DNA from: Pelmatolapia mariae
Taxonomy: Eukaryota; Chordata; Actinopteri; Cichliformes; Cichlidae
Length of the DNA stretch: 64,000 nt
Direction of reading: 5' to 3'
Assembly (NCBI RefSeq): GCF_036321145.2
Contig: NC_086236.1
Span: 39,530,917 to 39,594,916, forward strand
Below, piece after piece: positions 1 to 11,900 of the stretch (positions within the stretch are counted from its first letter, which is position 1; each line of letters starts with the position of its first letter). The notes below the pieces were generated by a model. It saw only the letters and a program-made list of their open reading frames with translations. It ran no database searches and was not told the origin of the DNA. The position numbers were made by a program, and so were the translations under genes.

Positions 1-80
1 CATCATGCTCCAGTTGAAATAAATAGATGAAGACAGAACAGAAAACGAAAAGAATGCAGTGATTGAACAACAAAATTTAC

Positions 81-286
81 CTCCATACCTCCACTGATTG
101 CATTGCTGGAGAGCTGCAGATACAAAGCTCAGGAACCAAGCTGAGTATTTTCCCCCCGTCTGGGTGATAGACATCATCCATGCTGTCACCTACTGAACAG
201 CGTCGGCTGATATTGTGGTTTCGCTTCAGGTAGGGGCCAAGGTACTGATAGTGATACAGTGATAGCACCAAAGGCACCAGACTTTT
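81..286 (-). other. possible host exon (unrecognised)
   Basis: On the minus strand a 206-bp open block starts right after a CTAG acceptor-like dinucleotide at about 287-290 and ends at AG|GTAAAT, a reasonable donor. It would encode about 68 residues including LKRNHNISRRCSVGDSMDDV. The in-frame stop on the 5' side is the TAG of the acceptor itself and the 3' stop lies in the donor, as expected for an internal exon. The polypyrimidine tract is weak. I do not recognise the protein and there is no second exon in the window to support it. The codon content looks coding-like compared with the AT-rich surroundings, but this could be chance. Confidence 0.3.
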
Positions 287-1900
287 CTAGTAAGGCTTTA
301 TTAAATCTCTTTGTTTGGTCCCTTATGTGAATGAAACATGAAGTGCTCTCCAAAAGTAAGTTTTCCTTCTTCTGTGGGCAGGCCTTTCAACTTGAGATCA
401 AAACAACAATGAGCCAAAAGTCTATACAGCCTTTTCCTTTGCTTCAGACGATTCATATACACATTTATTTTGTTACCATATTAGTCTTGAGCCCCCTTTT
501 ATTGATTTATTAATGTAAGTTAACAGATGGATGTCAAACAGAATTGCAGATAGTGTTGCAATAAGGTCTGAAAAGTGATTACTATTTTAAACGCAAAGTA
601 GATGTGGATGAACAACTATGTGTCAGAGTCAGTACATAAAGAAAAGTCTGAAAGCTACTTATTTGTTTAAACAAAATATTTAATTTACTGTCTCTGCCAG
701 CCTTAAAAGTAGTGACTCACTCAACACAGAGAGCCAAAAATAAATAAATAAATCAGTCCAATGCCACTTTATCTTGTGGAAAAAAAAACTTGTTAGAGGA
801 AGTTTTCAAGAATATGAGTCTTCCTTATTCAGAAAAAACACTGGAAGACTGGGGATTGTCTACAGGAACATCAGTATACACAAGAAGACAAGACTCTTGT
901 TTATGACAAGCCTTTTCTGTTTTCTGTCTTTAGAAATTCCTGGATAGGAGACTCTTATCTACCATCATAAACAGATATATCTCTATCAGTCGAGACAACC
1001 CTGGACATCTCGATTCTTTAGCAAGGGCAGTGATATTCTCAGAAGTAAATTCTCAGCACAGTTCATCCCTAAAGGCCATGCTGGAGTAGATCTGTAATGT
1101 AAATCATTTAGTTTTAGTGGTAGGCCTGATACATTAATTTTATATCCACAGTATGAAAGTAGTAGTATGAAATAGAAACCGTTGTTTCATATGTGCCTTA
1201 AGTTAAACATGGTACATTTTCACAGTTTATCAAAGGGTTAAAGGTAAGCAGCTCACAAAGGACATAAGTAAACACTGCCATGGAGTATATTGCTGTATAC
1301 AGACTATGACTAACATATCATAAAATAATAGCCCTGAGTGACAATACAGAGCTTTTGTTTATAATTATCTTCATTAGTACTTTTGTGAGCAGGTATTTTT
1401 CACTGTAATCAGTATGCAAATGTGACAGCAGTTCAAAATGAAGTAATATAATTTGTTCCAGAAAGGTTGATTGGGACATTAATTATTGTGTGTTGTACTA
1501 AATAAAGGAGTCTAAAGTGGGATGTAATTATGAGCAGTCCCATAATAAAGTGTTTTAATGACAGTGGATATATTTTGGCAATAGTTTTTGAATGTACGAC
1601 ATAATTATACTATGCAAATATTAAAGAGAGGACTCGTTTGCACCAAACACAAACTCAAGATAACTTTTTTTTTTTTTTGCATAAACATGGTCAGTCTGGT
1701 TTAACCATCCTAGGCCAAGCCATTTACACAGCTCACAGCAGGAATTTATGCTGATATGATCCTGAAAGGCAACAGGGCTCAGCCAGACGACATAAGAGAG
1801 CAACATGAGACTCAATGAGACTTCCACGAGGGCTGAGATGTTTGGCCGGTACTGCCTGTTTGGGGCCATTCACAACTCGTGGACAAAATTAAGTCAAAGT
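287..1900. other. AT-rich non-coding stretch
   Basis: No reading frame, RNA gene or transposon terminus was recognised. A short T run at about 1666-1678 is the only simple repeat of note. Probably intergenic or intronic sequence. Confidence 0.5.
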
Positions 1901-3291
1901 TTAGTCGTGGATATTTTCCTGGTTATCATTTTGAACTATTTGAAGCAAACGCGGACCCCCATCCCACACCGGCGTGTCTTCCAGCACGAGGCCCGTCTGC
2001 GAGCACCGAAGGGCGAGGACGTCCGGGTCGGCGCTCTGCTCCGCAGCCATGGCGGCGTAGTCCACGCCGACATAAACTGAGGAGACCAGCGCACGGGACA
2101 GACAGTCAGCGACCAGGTACGACTTACCAGCCACGTGCTGAATGTCCGTAGTAAACTCCAATATGGCCGCCAACTGAAGCTGCTGGCACGCGCTCCAAGG
2201 ATCGGGAACCTTGGACATAGTGAAGGTCAGAGGCTTATGGTCAACGTATGTGGTAAAACTGCGACCCTCGAGGAAAAATCTAAAATGTTGCGTCGCGATG
2301 GGCGCTGTTCCAACACGGCGCCCACTGCTACATCTGATGTGTCGGTGGTCAATGCGATCTCCGCTGACGGGAACGGGTGGGCCAGCAGAGCAGCGTTGGC
2401 CAGCGCTGACTTCGGAAAATGCACGGAAGCGGTCTGGGGACCAGTCAACAGTCGTCGGTCCGGGTAAAACAGGGCAGCGAAAAGAACAACAGAGCGTCAA
2501 TCAAATGTCTGTGACAGCCCGTGAGCACAAAGAAAATCGGCGCCTAAGATAGGTAGCGAGCTGGCAGCAACAACAAAGTTTCACTGGAATTCCCGGCTGT
2601 GGAAACTAACAGTCACTAACCTTTCCCCATAAGTTGCAATAGGAGAACCGTTAGCTGCAGTCAGCCGTGGTCCATGGCCTGCCACTAAACTGTCTGCGGC
2701 GGTGGGCGGGATGAGGCTCTTCTGGGAGCCAGAGTCCACCAGAAAACAGCGCCCAGAGCATGAGTCTTCAATGAAGAGCAGCCTTTCCATATCGTCAGTG
2801 ACCGCGGCCACTATGGCGAGGTGACAGTCCCGTTTCCCTGAGCCGGAAAAAGAACAGGGTGGCAGGCAGCGACAGGACAACATGTTCTCCATGAGCTCAA
2901 GAGCTGTGCCTCCGCCCAGGCAGAGAGGGAGAGAAGCTTCTTGGCGCACTCTGCTCCGGCGAGGGTGTATCGCCTCAGTAGTAGGTTCTTAAGAGCAACA
3001 TATTTCCCGTGCGCAGGCAGGTCCCGGAGGAGAGCCATTGCACGGCGGGTGGCTAGCGGGTCGAGCGATGCCACTAAATGATGAAATTTCGTGTCGTCAG
3101 CCGAGATGCCGTGGAGAGCAAACTGAGCCTCCACGTGGACAAACCATGACGAGGGGTCGTGGAGCCAGAAGTCTGGCAACTGGAGCGCCACGGCAAACGT
3201 AGCCGCAGCTGGAGGCAGAGGGCCGGCAGTTGCTGGTGTGTCCAGGGCGATCTCCATGGTTCGCCGTGTGTTCAAAGTAGGGTCACCAATA
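1901..3291 (-). pseudogene. Ty3/gypsy gag-pol remnant, RT deleted
   Basis: Minus-strand remains of a Ty3/gypsy retrotransposon. A gag-like frame begins at an ATG near 3257 and contains LPDFWLHDPSSWFVHVEAQF and DDTKFHHLVASLDP, typical of gypsy capsid; it shifts frame near 2811-2950. An aspartic-protease frame follows (about 2585-2949) with the active-site segment FLVDSGSQKSL. The protease-RT linker is still visible at about 2500-2585, then the sequence jumps to the RNase H region (about 1955-2448), which holds TTDTSDVAVGAVLEQ, FTTYVDHKPLTF and the tail VAGKSYLVADCLSRAL. The RT palm with its catalytic aspartates, the integrase and the 3' LTR are missing. The copy is dead through deletion and frameshifts. 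Just upstream on the same strand lies a primer-binding-site-like TGGTGACCC (about 3281-3289). Confidence 0.8.
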
Positions 3292-3437
3292 TGGAGGCAT
3301 GGAACACACAACACAAGAGCTCTAGTTTTCCACAACTTTATTCACCTCCATACATGAACTGAGCATATCGCACCCAAACAAAAGAGAACCCCTCCTCCAA
3401 GCTTGGGTGTGAGTGGAGCCCTCTAGTGGGTTGCCAC

Positions 3438-3759
3438 CAGTGTTGCCAACTCCTCAGTAAGGAAAATCGCTATTGGCTGTCCTAAAAGTCGCTAAATATC
3501 ACTAAATGATGTCATCGCCTAATTTGCATAATTGGTCATGCTAATGTAATTGTAACCTATGTTGTTGGAGAGAGAAATAACATCGTGGAAGAGACATAAA
3601 GTGAGTAAAAAACGTCCTAAATGCATTTAGAGTTTATTTAGAACTACAAATTAAATTTCTTTTAGCAATTATTGTTTTTTTAATGTCACAATTCCAACCC
3701 TGCTCCTTTATCCGGGCGTGGTCCGGCAAAAGTGACCCGAAATAGGCACTCTGGTGGAG

Positions 3760-3796
<37 letters not shown>

Positions 3797-4177
3797 ATAA
3801 GTAGTTTTAAACCTTGTGATCCACAAAACAGCATAACAGTAAAAGAAGAACTGACTGCATTACAGTCAGTGCGGGAGCAGCGGCTTCGCTCATGCGCGAT
3901 TCATTTGCAGTTTGGAGGCATAGGTGTGAATGTCTCCTACCCTGATAGCAGCTGGGGGAGGACTATCCTCCGCCTGTGAGCGCTTTGGCACGAGCGACAT
4001 GCCCACGGCAGCACCCGCTGCTTGTTGAGAGTAGGAGCGATACGCGCTTTCACATCAAAAAGTCATCATAAATAAGTCTCCAATAACACCAGAAAAAGTC
4101 GCCAGATTTGTCACTAGTCGCTTTTCAGAAAAAGTCGCTAAGGGGGTCTGAAAAAAGTCGCTAAGTTGGCAACACTG
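3438..4177. mobile_element. non-autonomous hAT element, 740 bp
   Basis: The element has 14-bp perfect terminal inverted repeats, CAGTGTTGCCAACT on the left and its reverse complement on the right. It is flanked by perfect 8-bp direct repeats GTTGCCAC (3430-3437 and 4178-4185), the duplication length expected of hAT transposases. The decamer AAAGTCGCTA and close variants recur near both ends, consistent with subterminal transposase-binding repeats. A GT microsatellite lies inside at about 3762-3794. There is no transposase frame, so it must have been moved in trans. It sits inside the gypsy LTR and is therefore younger than it. Confidence 0.9.
3762..3794. repeat. (GT)n microsatellite
   Basis: About 16 uninterrupted GT units inside the hAT element. 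Confidence 0.95.
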
Positions 4178-4195
4178 GTTGCCACAATACATACA

Positions 4196-7100
4196 TTTTT
4201 GATATCGTTGCCGTAGGAGAAAAATAACAACTGACTAAACTCCTGCAAAGAGCATTCAACATTGAAGAGCTATGCTGTCATTATTTGATTCCAGTGAATA
4301 TGTCAGGCAAATTTTGAATATTTTAAATTCATAAATTGCACAGATTTATTATTGGAGCTAGTCACTTTCCTCTTAACAGAGTTCTTTACCCTCACATGGG
4401 CAGGATGTGGAGCATTGTCATGAATCCATTTTCAGTTGTCTCCAGAGATATTCTATTGGGATGGGGTCTGAAATCTGAGTGTACTTAACATCACTGTAAA
4501 CATCTAATCCAGATCCTGATCCCTCTCAAAAACATACAAAAAAACCCTAAAAAAGTCAAAAACTTTACACTCCTTACTTACTTTTCAACATACATCCATC
4601 CCTTACTTATTTCTGTCATTTTAACACTGAAAATAGTTCTGTATTTGTTTTATCAGATGTTTTTCTGTGAGGTTCTCCAGTGTCCCTAAAGGAACTCTGG
4701 ATCTCATTCACAGCGACAGCTGACAAAGGCCCCACCTGCACCAGCCTGGATCTCTTCTCAGTCTTATGCTTTGCTTTTATTTATTTCTGTCTTCTCTCAA
4801 ACTTGAGGCTTGGTTTTCACTCTAGTGTCCAACATCAATTGAGATAGCTCATTACGAAGGGTGTCAATGACCACAGACATTAGGTGCACCAGATATCAAT
4901 TGAAAGTCTTATAACAAAGGGCCTGAATACTAATATAAAGCTATATAAATGGCTATTCCATCTTTTATCTTCTTTTTTAATGCATCAACAAAATATTCCA
5001 AAACTGCTTTTGCTTGGTCACTGTTTAAAGTTGGTGAGAAAGAATGAACTAAATACATTTTACGATCAATCATAAACAAAACATAATGTAAATTTTTGGT
5101 GCATTACTAAGATTACTTGTTTTTCTTTTTGTGCAGGTGCCAAAAAAGGGGGCCCACTTCTGCCTGTTCTCTCTGGATTTTCATCACATTCAGGCAGAAT
5201 TTGGAAATGATGAATGGACTAATAGTTATATTGTGCTTTTCAACTATTAATGTATACTCGTTAACAAACAACAACACATGCGTCAGGGCAGTTTGTGCTT
5301 CACTGTCTTGCCCTAGAATGCCTCAGCATTGCTACTGAATGAGTCAGGGTTCAATCCACCAGTGTTAGAATGAGCTGACAGTCTAATCTACCTCCTAAGC
5401 CTTAGCTACTCATAGAGATAAGTTGGATTTTTATATCCAGTTTAACTTGTTCTGTTTTCTGTATTGCTGACATGCTTTCTGAAATGTGTTTCTGATTCGC
5501 CTCATTTCAATAAGGAGAGGTCATTAAAGGGAACTGAGCATTAATATAGAGAATTCATTTATGCTATTTAGCGATTAGACTCTGATGGCCCATCATGGCA
5601 CAATAAAATCCCAGCGGTGATAGGAATTAAGGCACGACCCTCAGGGTGTAGACACTGGGGGTGGAGGTGAAGATAAGAGAAGGCTTGGGTGAAGTAACTT
5701 GCATGAGGTGCACCTACAGCAATGATTTTAGCATTGAATTTTACAGCATTGGTAAAGTGATATATGAATAGACTAGCAGTCAACTACAGATCTTCCTTAT
5801 GGAACTTTAGCAATGTTATTGTTATGTTTATCCATCTTTGCAAGGTGTTGATTTGTATGATGATGTTTTGCTCTTGTTTTGTATTTTTAAAGTAAGATTA
5901 TTTTAGAAGTACAACAAGCATAAACATGGCATCGGATAAGATAGATCAGTTTAAATTAAGTGCTATTGCCTATAAGCCTTTTCATGGATGAAGGTCCCTA
6001 TAATATCCTGTGAACTGTGCTTCCCAGTCATCTCAACAATGGTGTCTCAAAGATTAGATGGCTAATTTACAAGGTTTTATTAATTTTTTGGATTCTTCAA
6101 AACTGGACAACAAAGCACAGGACAGCAGAGACACTGAGGCTGGTGAAGGTTTGAGCACACACACACACACGCACACACACACACGCACACACACACACAC
6201 GCACACACACACACGCACACACACACGCACACACACAAACAAGAAGGGGAGCTATTATCAGAAAATCAAATTCATTTTGATGGCTTCACTTCATTTAACC
6301 AAAGAGCATCCACGAGGGCCATTGGGAACTGATTTAGGGTTAGGGGTGGGCTTTTGGTTAAGATGACATTCACCCCTTTTTTTTCTCCAAGCTGAGTCAA
6401 TACGAGACCCCATACACACCCATATTAAATGTTCAAGTTTACAGCATAAAACCTGTTAGCAGTCTGGAAAAAAATAAACCATATTTATTTTTATATGGAT
6501 ATTTTCCTCTTAAAAACAATTGTACAATTATTAAAGGCTCTTCCCATACATATGTTTCCCACAAGCTTCAGTGTCTCATTTTTGTGACACATCTTTGTGA
6601 CACAAAGCCCAGATTTCAGTTTTCTTTTGCTCTAATATTTGTCAGCAAAAATGAAAACCATAGTTTTCCATTTTTCTAACCAATCAAACACGGACAATGG
6701 GAGTGTGAGGGAAGAAACTAATGTTTTACCTTTACATTTATGTCACTTTCTTACACGTTAAAGTAACAATTTATAACTAGAATCAAGATTTGAATAATAT
6801 ATTGTTGCATATAATTGAACTGAATTCCATAAGGAAATGAATGTGGATAGCATTTTTCCGCGACAGAAGCAGTTGTACAGAAAAACCTGGGAATGAGAGG
6901 AAAGTGTTGAAATCCCAGCATTTCTGCTGTAGGTCTGTGCCATAATGGAATTTGGCAAATGATTTATCTCTGGCATTTATTATGCTGCAGGAGGTAATTT
7001 ACTAGACTGCAAATGCACATACGTCCCTCTTTGTAATTGAATCACGCTAAAATAATGAATATTCTACTTTGTTTAGTCTGGCTGTTTGTCTTTGTTCACC

Positions 7101-7392
7101 ATTGTTTTGTTTGTTCCTAGAAATTAATTATGCCATAAATTATGCAACTGTCTTTGATTAAACCTGAGAGATAATTCTGTAAGATATTTCACGAAGCATT
7201 ACAGGTTTTGTTGAACTTCCCAGCTCAGATCTGAGTTCATTTCTAGATCCTTTCTATTTTCAGTTTGTCCGTTTTTTATGAGTTTTGGAAGGTGTTTTTG
7301 TGTAAGCTGTTCCAATCAGCATCAGGCTGCGGGACACAAACCCCATCAATACCCTTTATGAGGCATATCCCAAACTGATCAATAAAAATTAC
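4196..7392. other. non-coding stretch with one microsatellite
   Basis: AT-rich sequence with no convincing gene. A segment at about 4390-4480 faintly resembles Tc1-like flanking text but is too degraded to call. The only clear feature is the AC repeat at about 6157-6238. Confidence 0.45.
6157..6238. repeat. (AC)n microsatellite with G interruptions
   Basis: An ACAC tract of roughly 80 bp, broken at intervals by single ACGC units. Short frames over it are low-complexity artefacts. Confidence 0.95.
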
Positions 7393-7408
7393 AAAGAATA
7401 CTAAAAGG

Positions 7409-7676
7409 TAAGCGACCGGGGTAAGGTAAGCGACCGGGGTAAGGTAAGCGACCCATGTTGTAGGTGACGTCAGACGCCGGAGATTTGGCGGAAAAAAAGC
7501 GAATGGTAGCGTAGAATTTAACAACGTTTCTTTATCTTCACTATTACCAAATATACTAATCAAATTGTCATATAACTAACTACATCTGTCATATCACCTC
7601 TAACACCCTGGAGGACAACGGGGAGAGTTTAGACGCTCTCCAGGATTACATCGACCGCTGTTTCCAAGATATAGTA
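7409..7676 (+). promoter_or_regulatory. L1 5' UTR with tandem repeats and CRE
   Basis: The 5' end begins with about two and a half copies of an 18-bp unit, GGTAAGCGACCGGGGTAA, spanning about 7407-7452. A perfect CRE/ATF palindrome TGACGTCA follows at 7465-7472. LINE 5' UTRs carry internal promoters, so these are plausible promoter elements; promoter activity itself is an inference. Confidence 0.55.
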
Positions 7677-8465
7677 ATGAAGAAGGCCCAGAGTGCATCT
7701 TCCCCGGCCAAAATTGAGACGCCGTCATCGAAGAGATGTCGCCCGGCAGACTCCCCCGGAACAACATCGCCTGCCGGCAAAGACATTGCAGACATTCTGG
7801 AGTCAATCGACAGGCGATTGTCCAGTTTCGATGCGAGGCTGTCTCTGGTGGAGATTTTACACCGGGAATTTAAATCTCTGAGAGAATCCCTGGAATTCAG
7901 TCAGCAGCAGGTGGAAACGCTTGCCGCTGAAAATGCCACGCTACGGGAGTCGGTCAAATCTCTCACCGATAACATGACCCAGCTAAACATAGAAAATAAA
8001 AAAATAAAAGAGTCCGTTATCGATCTACAAGCCCGTAGCATGAGAGATAATCTTGTGTTTTCTGGTATTCCAGAATCTCCCGGAGAGGACGCGGAGGCAA
8101 CGGTGAAAAGCTTCATTAAAATCCACCTGAAGCTGCCGGAGGACACCGTAAAGAACATCGCCTTCGATAGAGTGCATCGCTTGGGGGGCGTGAGGTCGCC
8201 GGCTGGGAGACCACGTCCTATTGTGGCCAAATTCGGCCAATTCAAACAGAAGGCGCAGGTGAAGAGTCGCGGCAGGGAGCTGAAAGGAACGGACTTCAGC
8301 GTGAACGACCAGTTCCCCAAAGAAATCCTGGAACGACGCAAGGTCCTGTTTCCAGTTCGACGTAACTTCATCCAGAGAGGCTCCCGTGCTGTCATCGCCG
8401 TGGACCGGCTCTACGTGGACGGACAGCTCTACCGCGACCCCGGCACCACTCCGTGGTTATATTGA
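7677..8465 (+). CDS. L1-type ORF1 protein (262 aa)
   Basis: Intact 262-codon frame for an L1-type ORF1 protein, the RNA-binding chaperone of the retrotransposition particle. The N-terminal 35 residues are Ser/Pro/Lys-rich and likely disordered. Residues of about 36-118 form heptad-like repeats expected to make a coiled-coil trimer. From about residue 119 the segment RDNLVFSGIPE marks the start of the RRM-like domain, followed by a basic C-terminal domain (FDRVHRLGG, then an Arg/Lys-rich stretch) ending in DGQLYRDPGTTPWLY. The ATG at 7677 lies about 270 bp into the element and gives the full coiled coil. It is followed by ORF2 on the same strand after a 532-bp spacer. This is an element gene and not a host gene. 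Confidence 0.9.
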   Translation: MKKAQSASSPAKIETPSSKRCRPADSPGTTSPAGKDIADILESIDRRLSSFDARLSLVEILHREFKSLRESLEFSQQQVETLAAENATLRESVKSLTDNMTQLNIENKKIKESVIDLQARSMRDNLVFSGIPESPGEDAEATVKSFIKIHLKLPEDTVKNIAFDRVHRLGGVRSPAGRPRPIVAKFGQFKQKAQVKSRGRELKGTDFSVNDQFPKEILERRKVLFPVRRNFIQRGSRAVIAVDRLYVDGQLYRDPGTTPWLY

Positions 8466-8997
8466 CTGCACTCCAGATAAGAACCCGCTACACTCTTTTC
8501 TTATTCACTCACACTCTCTTCTTTAACATGTGTTTAACCTAGTAATATCAGTATGATGTCATAGCAGATATAACACCGTCACCCTCCATCACTGCTTTAA
8601 TTGGAATGTTTCCGTTTCTTTTCTTTTTTTTGTTGTCGCTCACAGTTCACGTGGTTTCTTTCTTTCTCTTTTCTTTCACTGCTGTGATCACCTACTTCCC
8701 CACTCACCTACAAACAACACCCTCTATTTCTGCATATTCACACACCACGATCACGCAAACACATGCGCTCAACGGCAGCACATTTACAACAGCCTCACAG
8801 CGTGCACAGACTTACAGGACACATAAGCAAGCCACGCCTGTTCATATTAGTGAATATTCACACACATAGTCAGACTTATGGAGCCTCTCACCACACTTTT
8901 TTTCTCTTTCTATTTACAAACAAGTGATGTTTCCACATTCTCTTCACCCGTCTAAAGGAAACACCCAGCGCACATCATTAGACATACACACACAATT
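8466..8997 (+). other. L1 inter-ORF spacer
   Basis: Pyrimidine-rich and CA-rich spacer between ORF1 and ORF2. Its own small frame at 8606-8869 is low-complexity (Phe/Leu/Thr-rich) and not convincing. Confidence 0.6.
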
Positions 8998-11900
8998 ATG
9001 GGCACGCTGAGTTTTATCACATGGAATGTAAATGGAGCTGGCACCAGAGGAAAGAGGTTAAAGATATTTAACCAGCTTAAAAAACTACAGGCAGATGTTG
9101 TTTTATTACAAGAAACTCACAGACCTGTCACAGGTTTAAATTAACTTAAAACACCTGAGTTTCCTAATGTGTTTGCAGCCTGTTATAATTCTAGACAAAG
9201 GGGAGTAGCAATTTTAATACATAAAAATGTTAATTTTACAGTACTCGATACAGTTATAGATCCAGAGGGTAGATTCCTAATTATTAAATTATCAATATTG
9301 AACAAAAAGCTATGTATTGTAAGTATATACGGTCCAAATGTTGATGATCCCTCATTCTTCCACGGTTTTTTTAGTGCACTCTCTGAACATCTTGATTGCA
9401 CACTTATTCTTGGAGGCGACCTCAACCTTGGACTAAATGAAGAAATGGATAGGCTCAATACAGCAGGAACTCAGCGTAATTGGCAGTCCACAAATATAAT
9501 CAAACAGTATATGAGCGACTATGGTCTTTGCGATGCATGGCGCTCCCTCCACCCCAACAGTAAGGAATATTCTTTCTTCTCACATGTTCATCACTCCTAC
9601 TCTCGTCTGGATTATTTTTTGGTCAACAGCTCACTGCTGAGTGACATTTCAGACACTGAGATTCACCCTATAGCGGTCAGCGATCATGCTCCTGTATCTT
9701 TAACACTAATGCACAAGAATAATACTACGCCAAGTAAAAACTGGAGATTTAACACATCACTGCTCAAAGATGAAGACTTTATTAAATATTTTAAAAAAGA
9801 GTGGACTTCATATTTAGACTTTAATGACACTCCTGGAACATCAGCTTCTGTTCTATGGGAAGCAGGGAAAGCTGTGATGAGAGGTAAAATAATTTCTTTC
9901 TCATCACATAAAAAGAAAGAAGAAAACAAAAATATTCAGGAATTAGAAAAAATCATCAAATCCTTAGAAGAAGCCTACGCGTCCGACCAAGATCAAGAAA
10001 TAATGAACAAAATATGCAAAACAAAACTAGCATTAAATGAAATTATTAATAAAAAAACAGAATTCCTAGTACAAAGACTTCGCTTGCAGAATTTTGAACA
10101 CAGTAACAAATCCGGTCGACTTCTAGCTAACCAGTTAAAAATAAATAAAGAAAAAACAACTATATGTGCTGTTAAAGATCTATCGGGGAACACAATATAT
10201 GACCCTGGAAGAATAAACAACATTTTTAGGGATTTCTATGAAACTTTATACTCACCACAAATAAACCCGTCTAAAAATGAAATTGATCAGTTTCTTGACA
10301 ACGTAACTCTTCCAAAATTACTAGACAGTCAAGCAATGGCACTGGATTCGCCACTGATGCCAGGTGAACTCCAGGAAGCCCTGACAAGTATGCCCAATAA
10401 TAAGGCTCCAGGTCCAGACAGCTTTCCTGCAGAATTCTACAAAGAATTCTGGACAATTTTGGCACCAGTATTCCACGGAATGTTGCAGGAAATCAAGGAA
10501 AATGGCAGACTACCACCAAATATGAATTCTGCCAACATTAGTCTCCTGCTAAAACCAGGCAAGGACCCTTTATTTCCCTCAAGCTATCGTCCAATATCTC
10601 TTATAAATGTAGACCTCAAAATAATCTGCAAAGCTCTCTCAAAAAGATTCGAGAAAATAACCCCCCTCTTAATTCATCCTGACCAAACTGGTTTCATAAA
10701 AGGTAGGCACTCATCAACAAACACTCGTAGATTACTTAATTTAATAGACTACTCATGCAGTAAAAGCATTGAAACCATAATATTATCTCTAGATGCAGAA
10801 AAAGCGTTTGACAGAGTTAACTGGAAATTTTTATTTGCAACTACACAAATTTGGTTTTGGAAACTCTTTCATAAACTGGATAAGAATATTATACAATTCC
10901 CCAACAGCTTGTATCAGGACAAATGACCAGACATCCTCCAGCTTCTGTCTCCTGAGGGGCACCAGACAGGGATGCCCACTCTCCCCTTCACTTTTTGCAA
11001 TTTTTATCGAACCACTAGCGGCAGCATTTAGACAGGCTACAACAATTAAGGGCATAAAATGTAAGAACATAGAACATAAAATCAGTCTCTATGCGGATGA
11101 TGTGTTGCTTTTTCTGCAAAACTCACAAACCAACCTTTCTGAGGTAATTACTCTAATAAACTGGTTTTCAAGAGTTTCAGATTATTCAATTAACTGGCCA
11201 AAATCTACAGTTCTTCCCATTAACTGCTCCTTCCATAATTCTTCTTCTGCCCCACTACAATCTGGAAATATTAAATATTTAGGTATTAATGTTTCTCCTA
11301 AGCTTTCAGACTTAACTAAATTAAACCACATCCCACTTCTAAAGAAAGTAGAAGGCGATCTGACTAGATGGAAATCTTTACCCATATCACTCATGGGAAG
11401 GGTCGCCACTAAAAAAATGATGATCTTGCCAAAAATAAATTACTTATTTTTAATGATCCCTAACAAACCATCACAAGATTGGTTCAGATCTCTGGATTCA
11501 TATATTTCTAAATTCCTTTGGAAAGATAAACCCCTGCGTATCAGCTTAAAAACGCTACAAAGAACCAAGGATAGAGGAGGATTAGATCTGCCTAACTTTC
11601 AACAATACTTCTTAGCCAACAGGCTTCAGTTCATTTCAGAATGGTTAAAACATACCTTCTTAGATGAACCTTGGCTAGATGTTGAACAGGCACTATGCAA
11701 TGATCTAGAGATTTCAGACCTACCATTTATCAGCTCAAACATCAAAAGACATGAATGCTTTAAAAGCATCAACATCAGCTCTTCTCTGACAGCATGGTGG
11801 GAGTTTCTAAAAATAACGGAGTCTTCATTAATCCCATGCAAACGTACACCTATCTGGAATAACCCTGACATATTACAAAACAATAATATGATTAATTTTC

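Larger units (their letters stand above)
3292..4195 (-). repeat. gypsy 5' LTR, split by hAT insertion
   Basis: Read on the minus strand, a short LTR seems to start at TGTATG near 4195 and end at CCTCCA near 3292, with an AATAAA-type signal at about 3337-3345 (TTTATT on plus). A tRNA-primer-like TGGTGACCC follows. Without the hAT insertion and its duplicated target the LTR would be about 156 bp. The outer limit is uncertain because no second LTR is present for comparison. Confidence 0.5.

Noticed and set aside
1621..1869. 82-codon minus-strand frame upstream of the gypsy remnant
   Set aside because: Does not resemble integrase or other retroelement protein and includes a Lys run from a T tract.
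4390..4490. Possible Tc1-like flank text
   Set aside because: Only weak resemblance over under 100 bp, with no termini or frame.
6328..6350. Telomere-like TTAGGGTTAGGGG near the AC repeat
   Set aside because: Fewer than three units and no array; short matches like this are common by chance.
7407..7452. Regular short repeats, considered as a CRISPR-like array
   Set aside because: Head-to-tail units without spacers in a LINE 5' UTR of a eukaryote; not a CRISPR array.
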